From Lachnospiraceae bacterium (GTDB lineage: Bacteria; Bacillota_A; Clostridia; Lachnospirales; Lachnospiraceae), in contig DMAZ01000241.1 in the NCBI GenBank assembly GCA_003446335.1, forward strand, positions 1 to 18,383: a DNA stretch of 18,383 bases. The letters are read 5' to 3'. Shown here piece by piece: positions 7,823 to 14,795 of this stretch (within the stretch, counting starts at the first letter, position 1; every line of letters starts with the position of its first letter). The position numbers were made by a program, and so were the translations under genes. Below the pieces are notes generated by a model. That model saw nothing but the letters and a program-made list of their open reading frames with translations, ran no database searches and was not told the origin of the DNA.

Positions 7823-8743
7823 ATGGAAGAAAGAGAGAGAAAACTTGCCCTTCTGATAGACTCGGACAACGTGTCCGCAAAATACCTGAACGGTATTTTT
7901 GATGAACTGGCCCAGTACGGGCTTATCACCTATCGGAGGATTTATGGGGATTTTACTTCCCAGGCCAACGCCAGATGGAGCGAGAGACTGCTTGAGAAAT
8001 CAATTATTCCGATTCAGCAGTTCTCGAACACGACAGGAAAGAATGCGACAGACTCCGCACTGATCATTGATGCGATGGATCTGCTTTACAATTCCAATGT
8101 GGATGGTTTCTGCATCGTATCTTCAGACAGCGACTTTACCAGACTGGCCAGCCGTCTTCGCGAATCCGGCAAAATTGTTGTCGGTATGGGGGAGAAGAAG
8201 ACACCTGACTCCTTCCGTGCAGCCTGCACGGTCTTTACGGAGCTGGAGAACCTGCTTGAGAATGAGAACGCGACGAGCGGGACAGACAAGGAAGTTATTG
8301 AGAAGGATATTATCAATATCATTACTCAGAATGATAATAAAGGCAAACCGACCGGTTCCGGCGAAATCGGAAGCAAGCTTCAGAACAAGTACCCCGATTT
8401 CGATATACGGACATTCGGATACAGCCAGTTGTCTAAATTCCTGGAAGACATGGAAGCAATCGAAGTCCTGAAAGAGAACAATGCCATCACGGTCAGACTG
8501 AAGGATGAGAAGTCTGAGGAAGATCAGACGATACAGGATATCGTGGACATCGTGAGAAAACGTTCAAAGCCGATCGCTCTGGCAACGCTGGGTCAGGAGA
8601 TCCGCAGAAAGCACAGGAATTTCAATGTGAAGCTGTACGGTTACAGTCAGTTATATAAGTTCATTGACAGTATTCCGGAACTGACCGTTAAGGGTGATAA
8701 GAATGACAGAAAGGTCAGCTATACAGAAAAAAAGAAGAAATAA
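7823..8743 (+). CDS. NYN-domain putative RNase with two LOTUS/OST-HTH domains
   Basis: The 306-residue protein starts with a NYN (PIN-like, LabA/DUF88-type) domain at about residues 8-143. Its acidic residues are D13/D15 in LLIDSDN, D77, D83 and D86, and D102/D104 in SSDSDF, the usual metal-binding set of this nuclease fold. Two repeats follow, about 155-226 and 235-300, that match OST-HTH/LOTUS domains; each carries a core of the form I/L-G-x-x-x(5)-Y/H-x-x-F, then GYSQL-x-KF (residues 199-206 and 273-280). LOTUS domains bind RNA, in some cases G-quadruplex RNA. Bacterial NYN-LOTUS proteins are predicted RNases of unknown target. The start at 7823 is required to keep the first NYN strand; AGGAG lies only 2 nt upstream, unusually close, so translation may be weak or rely on GAGGA at 7806-7810. 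The last residues are lysine-rich. Confidence 0.88.
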   Translation: MEERERKLALLIDSDNVSAKYLNGIFDELAQYGLITYRRIYGDFTSQANARWSERLLEKSIIPIQQFSNTTGKNATDSALIIDAMDLLYNSNVDGFCIVSSDSDFTRLASRLRESGKIVVGMGEKKTPDSFRAACTVFTELENLLENENATSGTDKEVIEKDIINIITQNDNKGKPTGSGEIGSKLQNKYPDFDIRTFGYSQLSKFLEDMEAIEVLKENNAITVRLKDEKSEEDQTIQDIVDIVRKRSKPIALATLGQEIRRKHRNFNVKLYGYSQLYKFIDSIPELTVKGDKNDRKVSYTEKKKK

Positions 8744-8753
8744 AAAAGAAGAA

Positions 8754-8802
8754 AAAAGCTGCCGCGTCAGAGCAGGAGGGCCTGCTTTGCGCGGCAGCTT
8801 TT
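8754..8802. terminator. Strong bidirectional Rho-independent terminator
   Basis: AAAAGCTGCCGCG (8754-8766) and CGCGGCAGCTTTT (8790-8802) form a perfect 13-bp stem with an A-run on one side and a T-run on the other. The loop contains a second perfect stem, AGCAGG (8771-8776) with CCTGCT (8781-8786). It lies just after the NYN gene and can also serve the convergent xpt transcript. Confidence 0.85.
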
Positions 8803-8807
8803 GGCGG

Positions 8808-8890
8808 ATCGCAGACACACGTGCGCAGCTATAGGCGCCTTGGCGCCGCGCACGTCGCGGCAAGAACGCTGAGGCGTTCTTGAATGCGAT
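8808..8890. repeat. 83-nt palindromic element predicted to fold as a three-way junction
   Basis: Three perfect stems nest in one structure. The outer stem is ATCGCA (8808-8813) with TGCGAT (8885-8890). Arm 1 is ACGTGCGC (8819-8826) with GCGCACGT (8848-8855), extended inside by GGCGC (8834-8838) with GCGCC (8843-8847) closing a CTTG loop, and a 7-nt bulge on one side only. Arm 2 is CAAGAACGC (8861-8869) with GCGTTCTTG (8874-8882) and a TGAG loop. It fills the space between the terminator and the xpt stop codon. It may be a mobile intergenic repeat or a structured 3'-UTR RNA of xpt; no known family is recognised. Confidence 0.7.
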
Positions 8891-8897
8891 AAGATAA

Positions 8898-9476
8898 TCA
8901 TTCCTGCGGTCTGAATTCCAGACTGTCATCGGACATGCTTTCGATAATTGCCAGAGAGCGGACATCGATACCGCGGGCGCGGAGCTCTTTTCCTCCTACC
9001 TGGAAGCCTTTCTCAATGACGATGCCGACACCCTCAAGGGTAGCGCCGGCTGTCTGAATAATGTCAATCAGACCTTCCACTGCACAGCCGTTGGCGAGGA
9101 AGTCATCGACGATCAGTACGTGGTCGTCCGGTGACAGGAATTTTTTAGAAAGTATGACATCATATGTTTTCTGATGAGTGTAGGATTTTACCTTGGTCGT
9201 GTAAAGGCTTCCGTCCAGATTGATGCTTTGTGCCTTTTTTGCAAATACAACGGGAACGTTAAAATACTGAGCTGTAATAGCAGCGATGGCAATTCCGGAT
9301 GCTTCGATCGTCATGATCTTGGTGACGTTTTTCTCAGCAAATACTCTTTTGAATTCCTTTCCGATCTCATTCATGAACTGAATGTCGATCTGATGGTTGA
9401 GGAAATTGTCTACTTTCAAAATGTTGCCTGGTCTTACCTGTCCATCTTTAAGAATTCTCTCTTCGAGTGCCTTCAT
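8898..9476 (-). CDS. xpt: Xanthine phosphoribosyltransferase
   Basis: The 192-residue product converts xanthine and PRPP to XMP in purine salvage, in the cytoplasm. It matches the short Gram-positive Xpt proteins over its whole length: [12 protein letters not shown] at the start, IEASGIAIA (58-66), [12 protein letters not shown] (78-89), and the PRPP-binding loop [11 protein letters not shown] (120-130) with two Asp residues. IEKGFQVGG and a C-terminal ESM segment complete the family pattern. The start is supported by GGAGG at 9484-9488, 7 nt upstream on the minus strand. The gene diverges from the helicase gene. In Bacillus this gene is controlled by a guanine riboswitch; the short leader here has no sign of one. 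Confidence 0.93.
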   Translation of the reverse strand: MKALEERILKDGQVRPGNILKVDNFLNHQIDIQFMNEIGKEFKRVFAEKNVTKIMTIEASGIAIAAITAQYFNVPVVFAKKAQSINLDGSLYTTKVKSYTHQKTYDVILSKKFLSPDDHVLIVDDFLANGCAVEGLIDIIQTAGATLEGVGIVIEKGFQVGGKELRARGIDVRSLAIIESMSDDSLEFRPQE

Positions 9477-9544
9477 TCGGTATCCTCCAATTTGAAAACA
9501 TATGCGATTTGATCTATTGTCGCCGGTTACAAAGATTTTTGTCT

Positions 9545-9573
9545 ATTCTACAACGAGGCTTCAAAAAATACAA
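9545..9573 (-). promoter_or_regulatory. Probable xpt promoter
   Basis: On the minus strand TTGTAT (complement of 9568-9573) and TAGAAT (complement of 9545-9550) are 17 nt apart. A transcript would start near 9538, giving a leader of about 60 nt, too short for a purine riboswitch with its expression platform. Confidence 0.5.
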
Positions 9574-9588
9574 TAAAAAATGCATCTG

Positions 9589-9597
9589 TGTTATACT
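9589..9597 (+). promoter_or_regulatory. Extended -10 promoter for the nuclease-helicase gene
   Basis: TGTTATACT fits the extended -10 form TGnTATACT. No good -35 box lies at the usual distance, as is common with extended -10 promoters. Transcription would begin near 9604, about 22 nt before the preferred start at 9627. It lies close to the divergent xpt promoter. Confidence 0.4.
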
Positions 9598-9626
9598 TAA
9601 TCGAAATAAGAAGCCGGCGGGAGATT

Positions 9627-12203
9627 ATGAGCATGGGAACAGATACGGGAAAACTGAATATCGGCAGCGGGAACGGGACCAAAGACCTGCCTGTCGTCCG
9701 GATTTCAGTGAGAACTCTTGTCGAGTTCCTTTTAAGGAGCGGAGACCTGGACAACAGATCGGGCGGGGGATTCGACGCGGAGGCTATGCTTGCGGGAAGC
9801 CGTGTCCATCGCAGGCTCCAGAAGGGTATGGCCGGAGATTATCAGGCAGAGATGTCTCTGTATGACGAGTTAGAATGCGGGACCTATATTTTGAGGATCG
9901 AAGGCCGCGCGGACGGTGTGTTCACGGATGATGGGGTTCACACATTCGGGAGCAGGGAAAAAGAATCACTTCCTCTGGTCATGGTGGATGAGATCAAAGG
10001 TGTTTATATGGAACCAGACAGTATTGACGAACCGGTCCGGGTCCATCTGGCGCAGGCGAAGTGTTACGGCGCGATCCTGCTCCGCCGATATCTGAAAGAC
10101 GGATGGAATGACCTTGCATGCAGAACGGATGCGATCGGCATCCGCATGACTTATGTGAATCTCGAAGAAGACCGCAAAATAAAACATTTTACGGAAATCT
10201 GCCAGGCTTCGGAAATTCTTATCTGGTACGATGAGATCTGCAGGGCCTACCGCAGGTGGGTCGACTGGCAGATCGGATGGAGAAAAGAACGGGATGCATC
10301 CATGGGACCGCTCACCTTTCCCTTTCCGTATAGAAAAGGTCAGAAGAATCTTGTATCCTCTGTCTATCTGACCATCAGGGAAGAGAAAGAGCTGTTCCTG
10401 ATGGCGCCGACCGGCGTCGGGAAAACAATGTCTGTCGTATATCCGTCTGTCCGGGCCATGGAACAGGGATTATCAGGTAAGATTTTCTATCTGACTGCCA
10501 GAAACCAGACGCTGACCGTAGGAGCGGAAGCGTTCCGTATTCTGAGGGACAGGGGGCTCAGGATGAAGACGATCGTGCTTACATCCAAGGAGAAGATCTG
10601 TCCGATGAATGAACCGTCCTGCAATCCGGATGACTGTCCGTATGCCCGGGGACATTTTGACAGGATCAATGATGCGGTATATGAATTCATAGGAGAAGAA
10701 GATTATTTCGACAGGGAGCGGATCAGAAAGCAGGCTGAAAAATGGAAAGTCTGTCCTTTCGAACTGGGACTGGATACATCCGTCTGGTGTGACGCGGTCC
10801 TGTGCGATTATAATTATGCGTTCGATCCCAATGCGCGTCTGCGCCGGTTCTTCGGCGAAGGGAACGGAGGGGACTATATCTTTCTTGTCGATGAGGCCCA
10901 CAATCTTGTGGAAAGGGCAAGAGAGATGTACAGTGCCGAGCTCGTAAAAGAGGATGTACTCGCCGCAAAAAATGCGATCAGGAAAAAAGGACCGAAAGCT
11001 GCCCGCCAGCTGGAAAAATTAAATAAACAGCTGCTTGCCATGCGCAGATCGCTGGATCTGACAGAGGCAGAAGAACCGGGAAAATACAATGTCTATGAGA
11101 AGATAGAAGCACTCGACGAAAAATTTGTGGGAGAACTGCTGAGAGCATACGGAGAACTTCAGGAGTTCTTCAAAGAGCGAAGACAGAACGGAGGAAGTGC
11201 TGAGGAGAGCGGGAAAGGAGAAGAACAGTCTGCAGACGAGTCGGATGTTCTGACCGATTTTTATTTTGGACTTCGGGATTTTGTGAACACATACGAAGCT
11301 ATGGATGACGATTATGTGATCTGCACCTTCCGGGACGAGGACCGGCATTTTCATATGAAGCTCTTCTGCGTCAATCCGGCAAGGAGACTTCAGGAGATCC
11401 TTGATAAAGGACGTTCCGCTGTCTTCTTTTCGGCGACGCTTCTGCCGGTCGGATACTATAAGAGCCTGCTCAGCCGGAGAGAAGATAACTATGCGGTCTA
11501 TGCGGAGAGTTCTTTTCAGGATGATCAGAAAATTATTCTGGTAGGCAGAGATGTCAGCACCAGGTATCGAAGCCGCAATGAGGGCATGTATCACCGGATC
11601 GCCTCTTACATTCATGAGACGGTGATCTCCAGGAAAGGCAACTACATTGCCTTCTTCCCCTCCTATAAGTTCCTTCAGGCAGTCCTGGACATTTACCGTG
11701 CGGAATTTGACGAGCCGGATGTAAATTATGTAGCTCAAAGCAGATACATGGGTGAGATGGACAGAGAGATCTTCCTTGAAAATTTTTATGAGGATCCCGC
11801 GATGTCCATGGTCGGCTTCTGCGTGATGGGGGGCGGATTTTCTGAGGGAATAGATCTTGTGGGGACCAGGCTTATAGGTGTAATTGTTGTCGGATGCGGC
11901 CTGCCACAGGTCTCCCGGGAGACAGAGATCCTCAGAGACTATTATGACAGGCAGGAAAAGAAAGGCTTTTCATACGCATATCTGATCCCGGGAATGAATA
12001 AGGTGCTGCAGTCGGCAGGGAGAGTGATCCGAACATCTGAAGACAGAGGCGTGATCGTACTGCTGGATGACAGGTTCCTGACGAGAGAGTGTCAGGCCAT
12101 GTTTCCCCGTGAGTGGAGCAGTTATATACCCTGCCGGTCGGATCAGGTCAGAGAGATCCTGACAACGTTCTGGGAGGGCGGAAAAGAAAGGAATGACAAA
12201 TGA
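9627..12203 (+). CDS. PD-(D/E)XK nuclease fused to XPD/DinG-like Fe-S helicase
   Basis: The 858-residue protein joins two DNA-processing activities. Residues 25-220 or so look like a Cas4/RecB-type PD-(D/E)XK nuclease: His61 in GSRVHRRL, Asp96 in IEGRADGV, Glu122 and Lys124 in VDEIKGV, and QAKCY with Gln143 and Tyr147. A superfamily 2 helicase follows: Walker A APTGVGKT (260-267), four Cys (325, 332, 337, 376) spaced as in the XPD/Rad3 iron-sulphur domain, VDEAHN (421-426), an SATLLP motif, and motif VI QSAGRVIRT near the C-terminus. Such helicases move 5' to 3' on single-stranded DNA; a repair or replication-fork role is inferred. The start at 9627 has GGGAG 3 nt upstream; ATG 9633, with 9 nt, is equally possible. 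The reading frame is open upstream to 9588, but that ATG lies before the likely transcript start. It overlaps the next gene by 4 nt. Confidence 0.85.
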   Translation: MSMGTDTGKLNIGSGNGTKDLPVVRISVRTLVEFLLRSGDLDNRSGGGFDAEAMLAGSRVHRRLQKGMAGDYQAEMSLYDELECGTYILRIEGRADGVFTDDGVHTFGSREKESLPLVMVDEIKGVYMEPDSIDEPVRVHLAQAKCYGAILLRRYLKDGWNDLACRTDAIGIRMTYVNLEEDRKIKHFTEICQASEILIWYDEICRAYRRWVDWQIGWRKERDASMGPLTFPFPYRKGQKNLVSSVYLTIREEKELFLMAPTGVGKTMSVVYPSVRAMEQGLSGKIFYLTARNQTLTVGAEAFRILRDRGLRMKTIVLTSKEKICPMNEPSCNPDDCPYARGHFDRINDAVYEFIGEEDYFDRERIRKQAEKWKVCPFELGLDTSVWCDAVLCDYNYAFDPNARLRRFFGEGNGGDYIFLVDEAHNLVERAREMYSAELVKEDVLAAKNAIRKKGPKAARQLEKLNKQLLAMRRSLDLTEAEEPGKYNVYEKIEALDEKFVGELLRAYGELQEFFKERRQNGGSAEESGKGEEQSADESDVLTDFYFGLRDFVNTYEAMDDDYVICTFRDEDRHFHMKLFCVNPARRLQEILDKGRSAVFFSATLLPVGYYKSLLSRREDNYAVYAESSFQDDQKIILVGRDVSTRYRSRNEGMYHRIASYIHETVISRKGNYIAFFPSYKFLQAVLDIYRAEFDEPDVNYVAQSRYMGEMDREIFLENFYEDPAMSMVGFCVMGGGFSEGIDLVGTRLIGVIVVGCGLPQVSRETEILRDYYDRQEKKGFSYAYLIPGMNKVLQSAGRVIRTSEDRGVIVLLDDRFLTRECQAMFPREWSSYIPCRSDQVREILTTFWEGGKERNDK

Positions 12204-12742
12204 ACATAACCGTTTATCTGGGAGCCAATCCCGGAAAGGATGACAAATATAAAGAAGGTATATGGGAACTCGGGAGCTGGATCGCGGCCGGCGGACACCG
12301 CCTCATTTATGGAGGAAGCGCAGTAGGCCTCATGGGAATTCTGGCGGACGCGGTCCTTAAAGGCGGCGGAGAAGTCATCGGTGTGGAACCGGACTTTTTT
12401 GTACGTGACGCACTTCAGCATGACGGCATTACAGAGCTTATTGTTACGAAGGATATGCAGGAGCGAAAGAAAATAATGCTTGAGATGGGCGACATATATA
12501 TCGCTTTTCCCGGTGGGACCGGTACTCTGGAGGAGATTTCCGAGGCAATTTCACAGACTAAGCTCGGCCTCTCCGATAAGAAGTGCATCCTCTATAATCT
12601 TGACGGATTTTATGATCCGCTCATCGAGATGTATGACAGGATGATGAACGAGGAATTTTTATACCGCGAGGAGATGAGACGGGTCTACTATGCAAAATGT
12701 GTGGAGGATATTGCGGAAATCATCGATAAAGGGAGGATGTAG
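12200..12742 (+). CDS. LOG-family nucleotide 5'-monophosphate phosphoribohydrolase
   Basis: The 180-residue product belongs to the LOG/TIGR00730 family (lysine-decarboxylase-like fold), enzymes that hydrolyse the N-glycosidic bond of nucleoside monophosphates such as AMP or cytokinin nucleotides, giving free base and ribose 5-phosphate. The hallmark motifs are LIYGGSAVGLMG (35-46), M-x-x-R-K (86-90) and PGGTGTLEE (104-112), which hold the catalytic Arg and Glu. The start codon overlaps the helicase stop as ATGA, and AAAGGA precedes it inside the helicase gene, so the two are translationally coupled. In bacteria the usual role is thought to be nucleotide housekeeping; xpt, a base-salvage gene, diverges from this operon, but a functional link is only suggestive. 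Confidence 0.9.
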   Translation: MNITVYLGANPGKDDKYKEGIWELGSWIAAGGHRLIYGGSAVGLMGILADAVLKGGGEVIGVEPDFFVRDALQHDGITELIVTKDMQERKKIMLEMGDIYIAFPGGTGTLEEISEAISQTKLGLSDKKCILYNLDGFYDPLIEMYDRMMNEEFLYREEMRRVYYAKCVEDIAEIIDKGRM

Positions 12743-12795
12743 TTCCGACACAGCGGTAAGATCCGGTCTTTGAAAGAATAAAAAATGCTGATGAA

Positions 12796-12901
12796 AACGG
12801 GACTGCTGCATTCTGGAAATGTTACCACTGTATAGTGCGGAAATCTGCAAATGACTTCTGCTGTGTAAAGTGGTGACACTCCATAATGCGGCAGTCCCGT
12901 T
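12796..12901. repeat. 106-nt imperfect inverted repeat between convergent genes
   Basis: The 17-nt arms at 12796-12812 and 12885-12901 pair completely apart from one wobble, starting AACGGGACTGC and ending GCAGTCCCGTT. After a single mismatch the stem continues with TGGA (12814-12817) to TCCA and ten further pairs (12820-12829 with 12869-12878), about 31 pairs in all, with an apical region of about 39 nt. It is too long for an ordinary terminator. A 6-bp hairpin, GCCAAT with ATTGGC (12913-12935), lies beside it. On the minus strand the element is followed by a short T-run, so it may also end the lipoprotein transcript. It resembles a MITE-like or folded-repeat element; no clear target-site duplication is seen. 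Confidence 0.65.
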
Positions 12902-12948
12902 CAATCAAGAACGCCAATTTTTAATCTCTATTGGCTGAAACATTTCGA

Positions 12949-13656
12949 TCAGTCATTCAGACCGTCGATGTAGACCCTGTTTCCATCCTCATCGTAAATC
13001 TCGTAGGAACCGTCATAATAGCGAAGATCGACCGGATCGCCGTCACCGTCGACCAGCTTGCCGTATTCGGAGTTTACGGAATCGGATGCAGTGGATTCAT
13101 CACCTGTCGAGGAAGAAGGCGTCTCGGGCATGACAACATAATTGGAGTTGACATAACCTGTCTCACCATTGTATTCCACAATATACCAATCTCCCTGGGA
13201 ACCGATCACGGTGATTTCGTCACCTTCTTCGTACCCGCCGAGTATATCCGCTTCGATATCAGCCTCTTCGCGGACATTGATATCGGCTGTGACGATCATT
13301 GTCTTCGGTGAGGAAGAATCGTCTGCTGAGGTACCGTTCTCTGCCGTGGTCCCCTCTGCGGGTATAGCCTGTACTGTCTGAGTTCCGTCTGTGAGATTGA
13401 CAGCCGGAATCGGTGTGATAATATCGGTACCCCCTGGCTGCACGGTCGATTCATCTGCGGCAGCAGGAGTTACAGAAGCTGATGCCGTGCTTTGTGTGGT
13501 GCTTTCCGTTCCGGAAACTGTGCCTGCAACGCTGAGGTCGGAAATGCTTTGGTCTGCTACTGTTTCTGTTTCCGCACCTTCTTTAGAACCACCGCATGCC
13601 GCGAATGTTCCGGCAAGAGCGAGAGACAGAAGAACTGCAAAGATTCTTTTTTTCAT
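12949..13656 (-). CDS. Secreted SH3-domain lipoprotein
   Basis: The 235-residue product is probably exported and lipid-anchored. Its signal peptide (MKKRIFAVLLSLALAG) ends in a lipobox, TFAAC, with Cys21 as the modified residue. A low-complexity Ser/Thr/Ala/Glu-rich linker runs to about residue 118. A bacterial SH3 (SH3b) domain follows at about 120-175, with INVREEADIEADILG and GDWYIVEYNGETGYVNSNYV. An acidic tail rich in Asp, Tyr and Gly ends the protein. SH3b domains usually bind cell-wall peptides; no catalytic domain is present. The start at 13656 is fixed by AGGAGG just upstream; the frame is open 13 codons further, but those lack a binding site and would spoil the signal peptide. It appears to be a single-gene unit convergent with the LOG gene. 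Confidence 0.87.
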   Translation of the reverse strand: MKKRIFAVLLSLALAGTFAACGGSKEGAETETVADQSISDLSVAGTVSGTESTTQSTASASVTPAAADESTVQPGGTDIITPIPAVNLTDGTQTVQAIPAEGTTAENGTSADDSSSPKTMIVTADINVREEADIEADILGGYEEGDEITVIGSQGDWYIVEYNGETGYVNSNYVVMPETPSSSTGDESTASDSVNSEYGKLVDGDGDPVDLRYYDGSYEIYDEDGNRVYIDGLND

Positions 13657-13787
13657 ACAACAACCTCCTGAAAAATAAAAGCAGATACAGGTCATATTTT
13701 ACTATAAATTTGTATGTACTGCGAGAGGAAGTTTTTGAAATTTGCATTTTCGCAATGATAGAGGTCTGATGAGAGGGTCCGGGAAGT

Positions 13788-14540
13788 CTATTTTACTATG
13801 GTCTTAATTCTAATGCGAAAAACGCTCTGATCGGATTCCCCTTCGATGAGCTTTGAATCTTCCGATTGATAAGCCTTTATAACGACGGTATCTCCCAGAC
13901 GGATCTCCTTCAGATATTCTGCTTCGATCATCGTGTGGTCGTAACCCGTATTCTCATCCGGCGGCAAAATGTCGTCGACCAGATCGAAGTAGCGGCAGTT
14001 ATTGACATGTCCGTTGATATCGATCTGACTGAAGCGTGCAGAGTAAGTTTCCGTCTTACAAAGTGTCAGTCCTGACGGATCCCTGAAACAGACAGCCAGC
14101 GATCCGGGAATATCCAGTTCGTCACCGGTCGAAAAACCGTCTATCTCAATATCATATTCATCGGGAAATACAAAACTGCGGCTGCTCTCAGACAGCAGCA
14201 TCCACACGGCACAGCCTCTTACGAGAAGGTCTTCACCCGAGCGTATTTCATAATATCTGGGAAAGAAGACCCGCATGGTCCTGCCCGGCCAGGTGCGCAG
14301 GGTCACAGTCTCGTCATAGCGCGGCATCCTTATGATTTCCGCCGACTGCTTAGTGATGATCCACAGAAGACCGCGGTCCAGCGTTTTTTCACGGCCCATC
14401 CCAAGATTTTCCGTATGAGATATGGAGGCTTCCTGGAAAAAGCCGAGCATGGCGGAGAGTCTGAGCTGACGGTTCTGTGTTACATCCCGACTGTGTATAG
14501 TGAACGTCCTCTCAAAAAAATCCATGTCTGTTCCACTCAT
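13788..14540 (-). CDS. Acyl-ACP thioesterase (FatA/FatB family)
   Basis: The 250-residue protein hydrolyses acyl-ACP to free fatty acid and ACP. It has the double hot-dog layout of PF01643: an N-terminal half with LSAMLGFFQEASISH (28-42) and a C-terminal half carrying DINGHVNNCRYFDLVDD (174-190), where Asp174, Asn176 and His178 match the catalytic D-x-N-x-H-V-N-N motif of plant and bacterial thioesterases. An Asp (189 or 190) sits where plants usually have Glu. The start overlaps the ACP stop as ATGA, so translation is coupled; an in-frame ATG at 14525 is an alternative start. It is the last gene of the ligase-ACP-thioesterase operon, so its partner is probably that dedicated ACP. Chain-length preference cannot be read from sequence. 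Confidence 0.9.
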   Translation of the reverse strand: MSGTDMDFFERTFTIHSRDVTQNRQLRLSAMLGFFQEASISHTENLGMGREKTLDRGLLWIITKQSAEIIRMPRYDETVTLRTWPGRTMRVFFPRYYEIRSGEDLLVRGCAVWMLLSESSRSFVFPDEYDIEIDGFSTGDELDIPGSLAVCFRDPSGLTLCKTETYSARFSQIDINGHVNNCRYFDLVDDILPPDENTGYDHTMIEAEYLKEIRLGDTVVIKAYQSEDSKLIEGESDQSVFRIRIKTIVK

Positions 14541-14794
14541 TTTTTCGAATACTTTTCAATTGCGTCGACGAGCTGTCCGAATGTCCTGAGCCGGTTCCAC
14601 TGACGATTCGGGATCTTAATGTCGAACTCTGCCTCGATTTTGCAGATAACGAGAATAAAATTCATGGAATCCATTCCCATATCGGTATTTACGACCGAAC
14701 TTTCCGTAATTTCCACTCCGTCCAGTTCCGGCACACAGTTGTGTATGATCTTCAACGTCTTTTCTTTGATTTCATCTCTCGTATATTGAGCCAT
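14537..14794 (-). CDS. Acyl carrier protein
   Basis: This 85-residue ACP carries acyl chains on a 4'-phosphopantetheine arm attached to Ser43 in DMGMDSMNF, the DSL-type motif with Met replacing Leu. It has the four-helix ACP pattern and typical length, but its EFDIKIPNRQW segment and basic patches (RQWNRLR) differ from housekeeping AcpP, which suggests a specialised carrier. The preferred start at 14794 begins MAQYTRDE and has GGGGGA upstream; ATG 14812 would add six residues and overlap the ligase gene by 17 nt. It lies between the ligase and the thioesterase with almost no spacing, so the three are surely one operon. Confidence 0.88.
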   Translation of the reverse strand: MAQYTRDEIKEKTLKIIHNCVPELDGVEITESSVVNTDMGMDSMNFILVICKIEAEFDIKIPNRQWNRLRTFGQLVDAIEKYSKK

Positions 14795-14795
14795 G

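Noticed and set aside
8808..8890. Self-cleaving ribozyme (hammerhead type) as explanation of the three-way junction
   Set aside because: The three-stem shape invites it, but the conserved CUGANGA and GAAA core sequences are absent from the linkers on both strands.
13695..13799. 11-nt direct repeat TATTTTACTAT at 13695-13705 and 13789-13799
   Set aside because: It is short and AT-rich, and the second copy is partly the stop-codon region of the thioesterase gene; chance is the simplest explanation.
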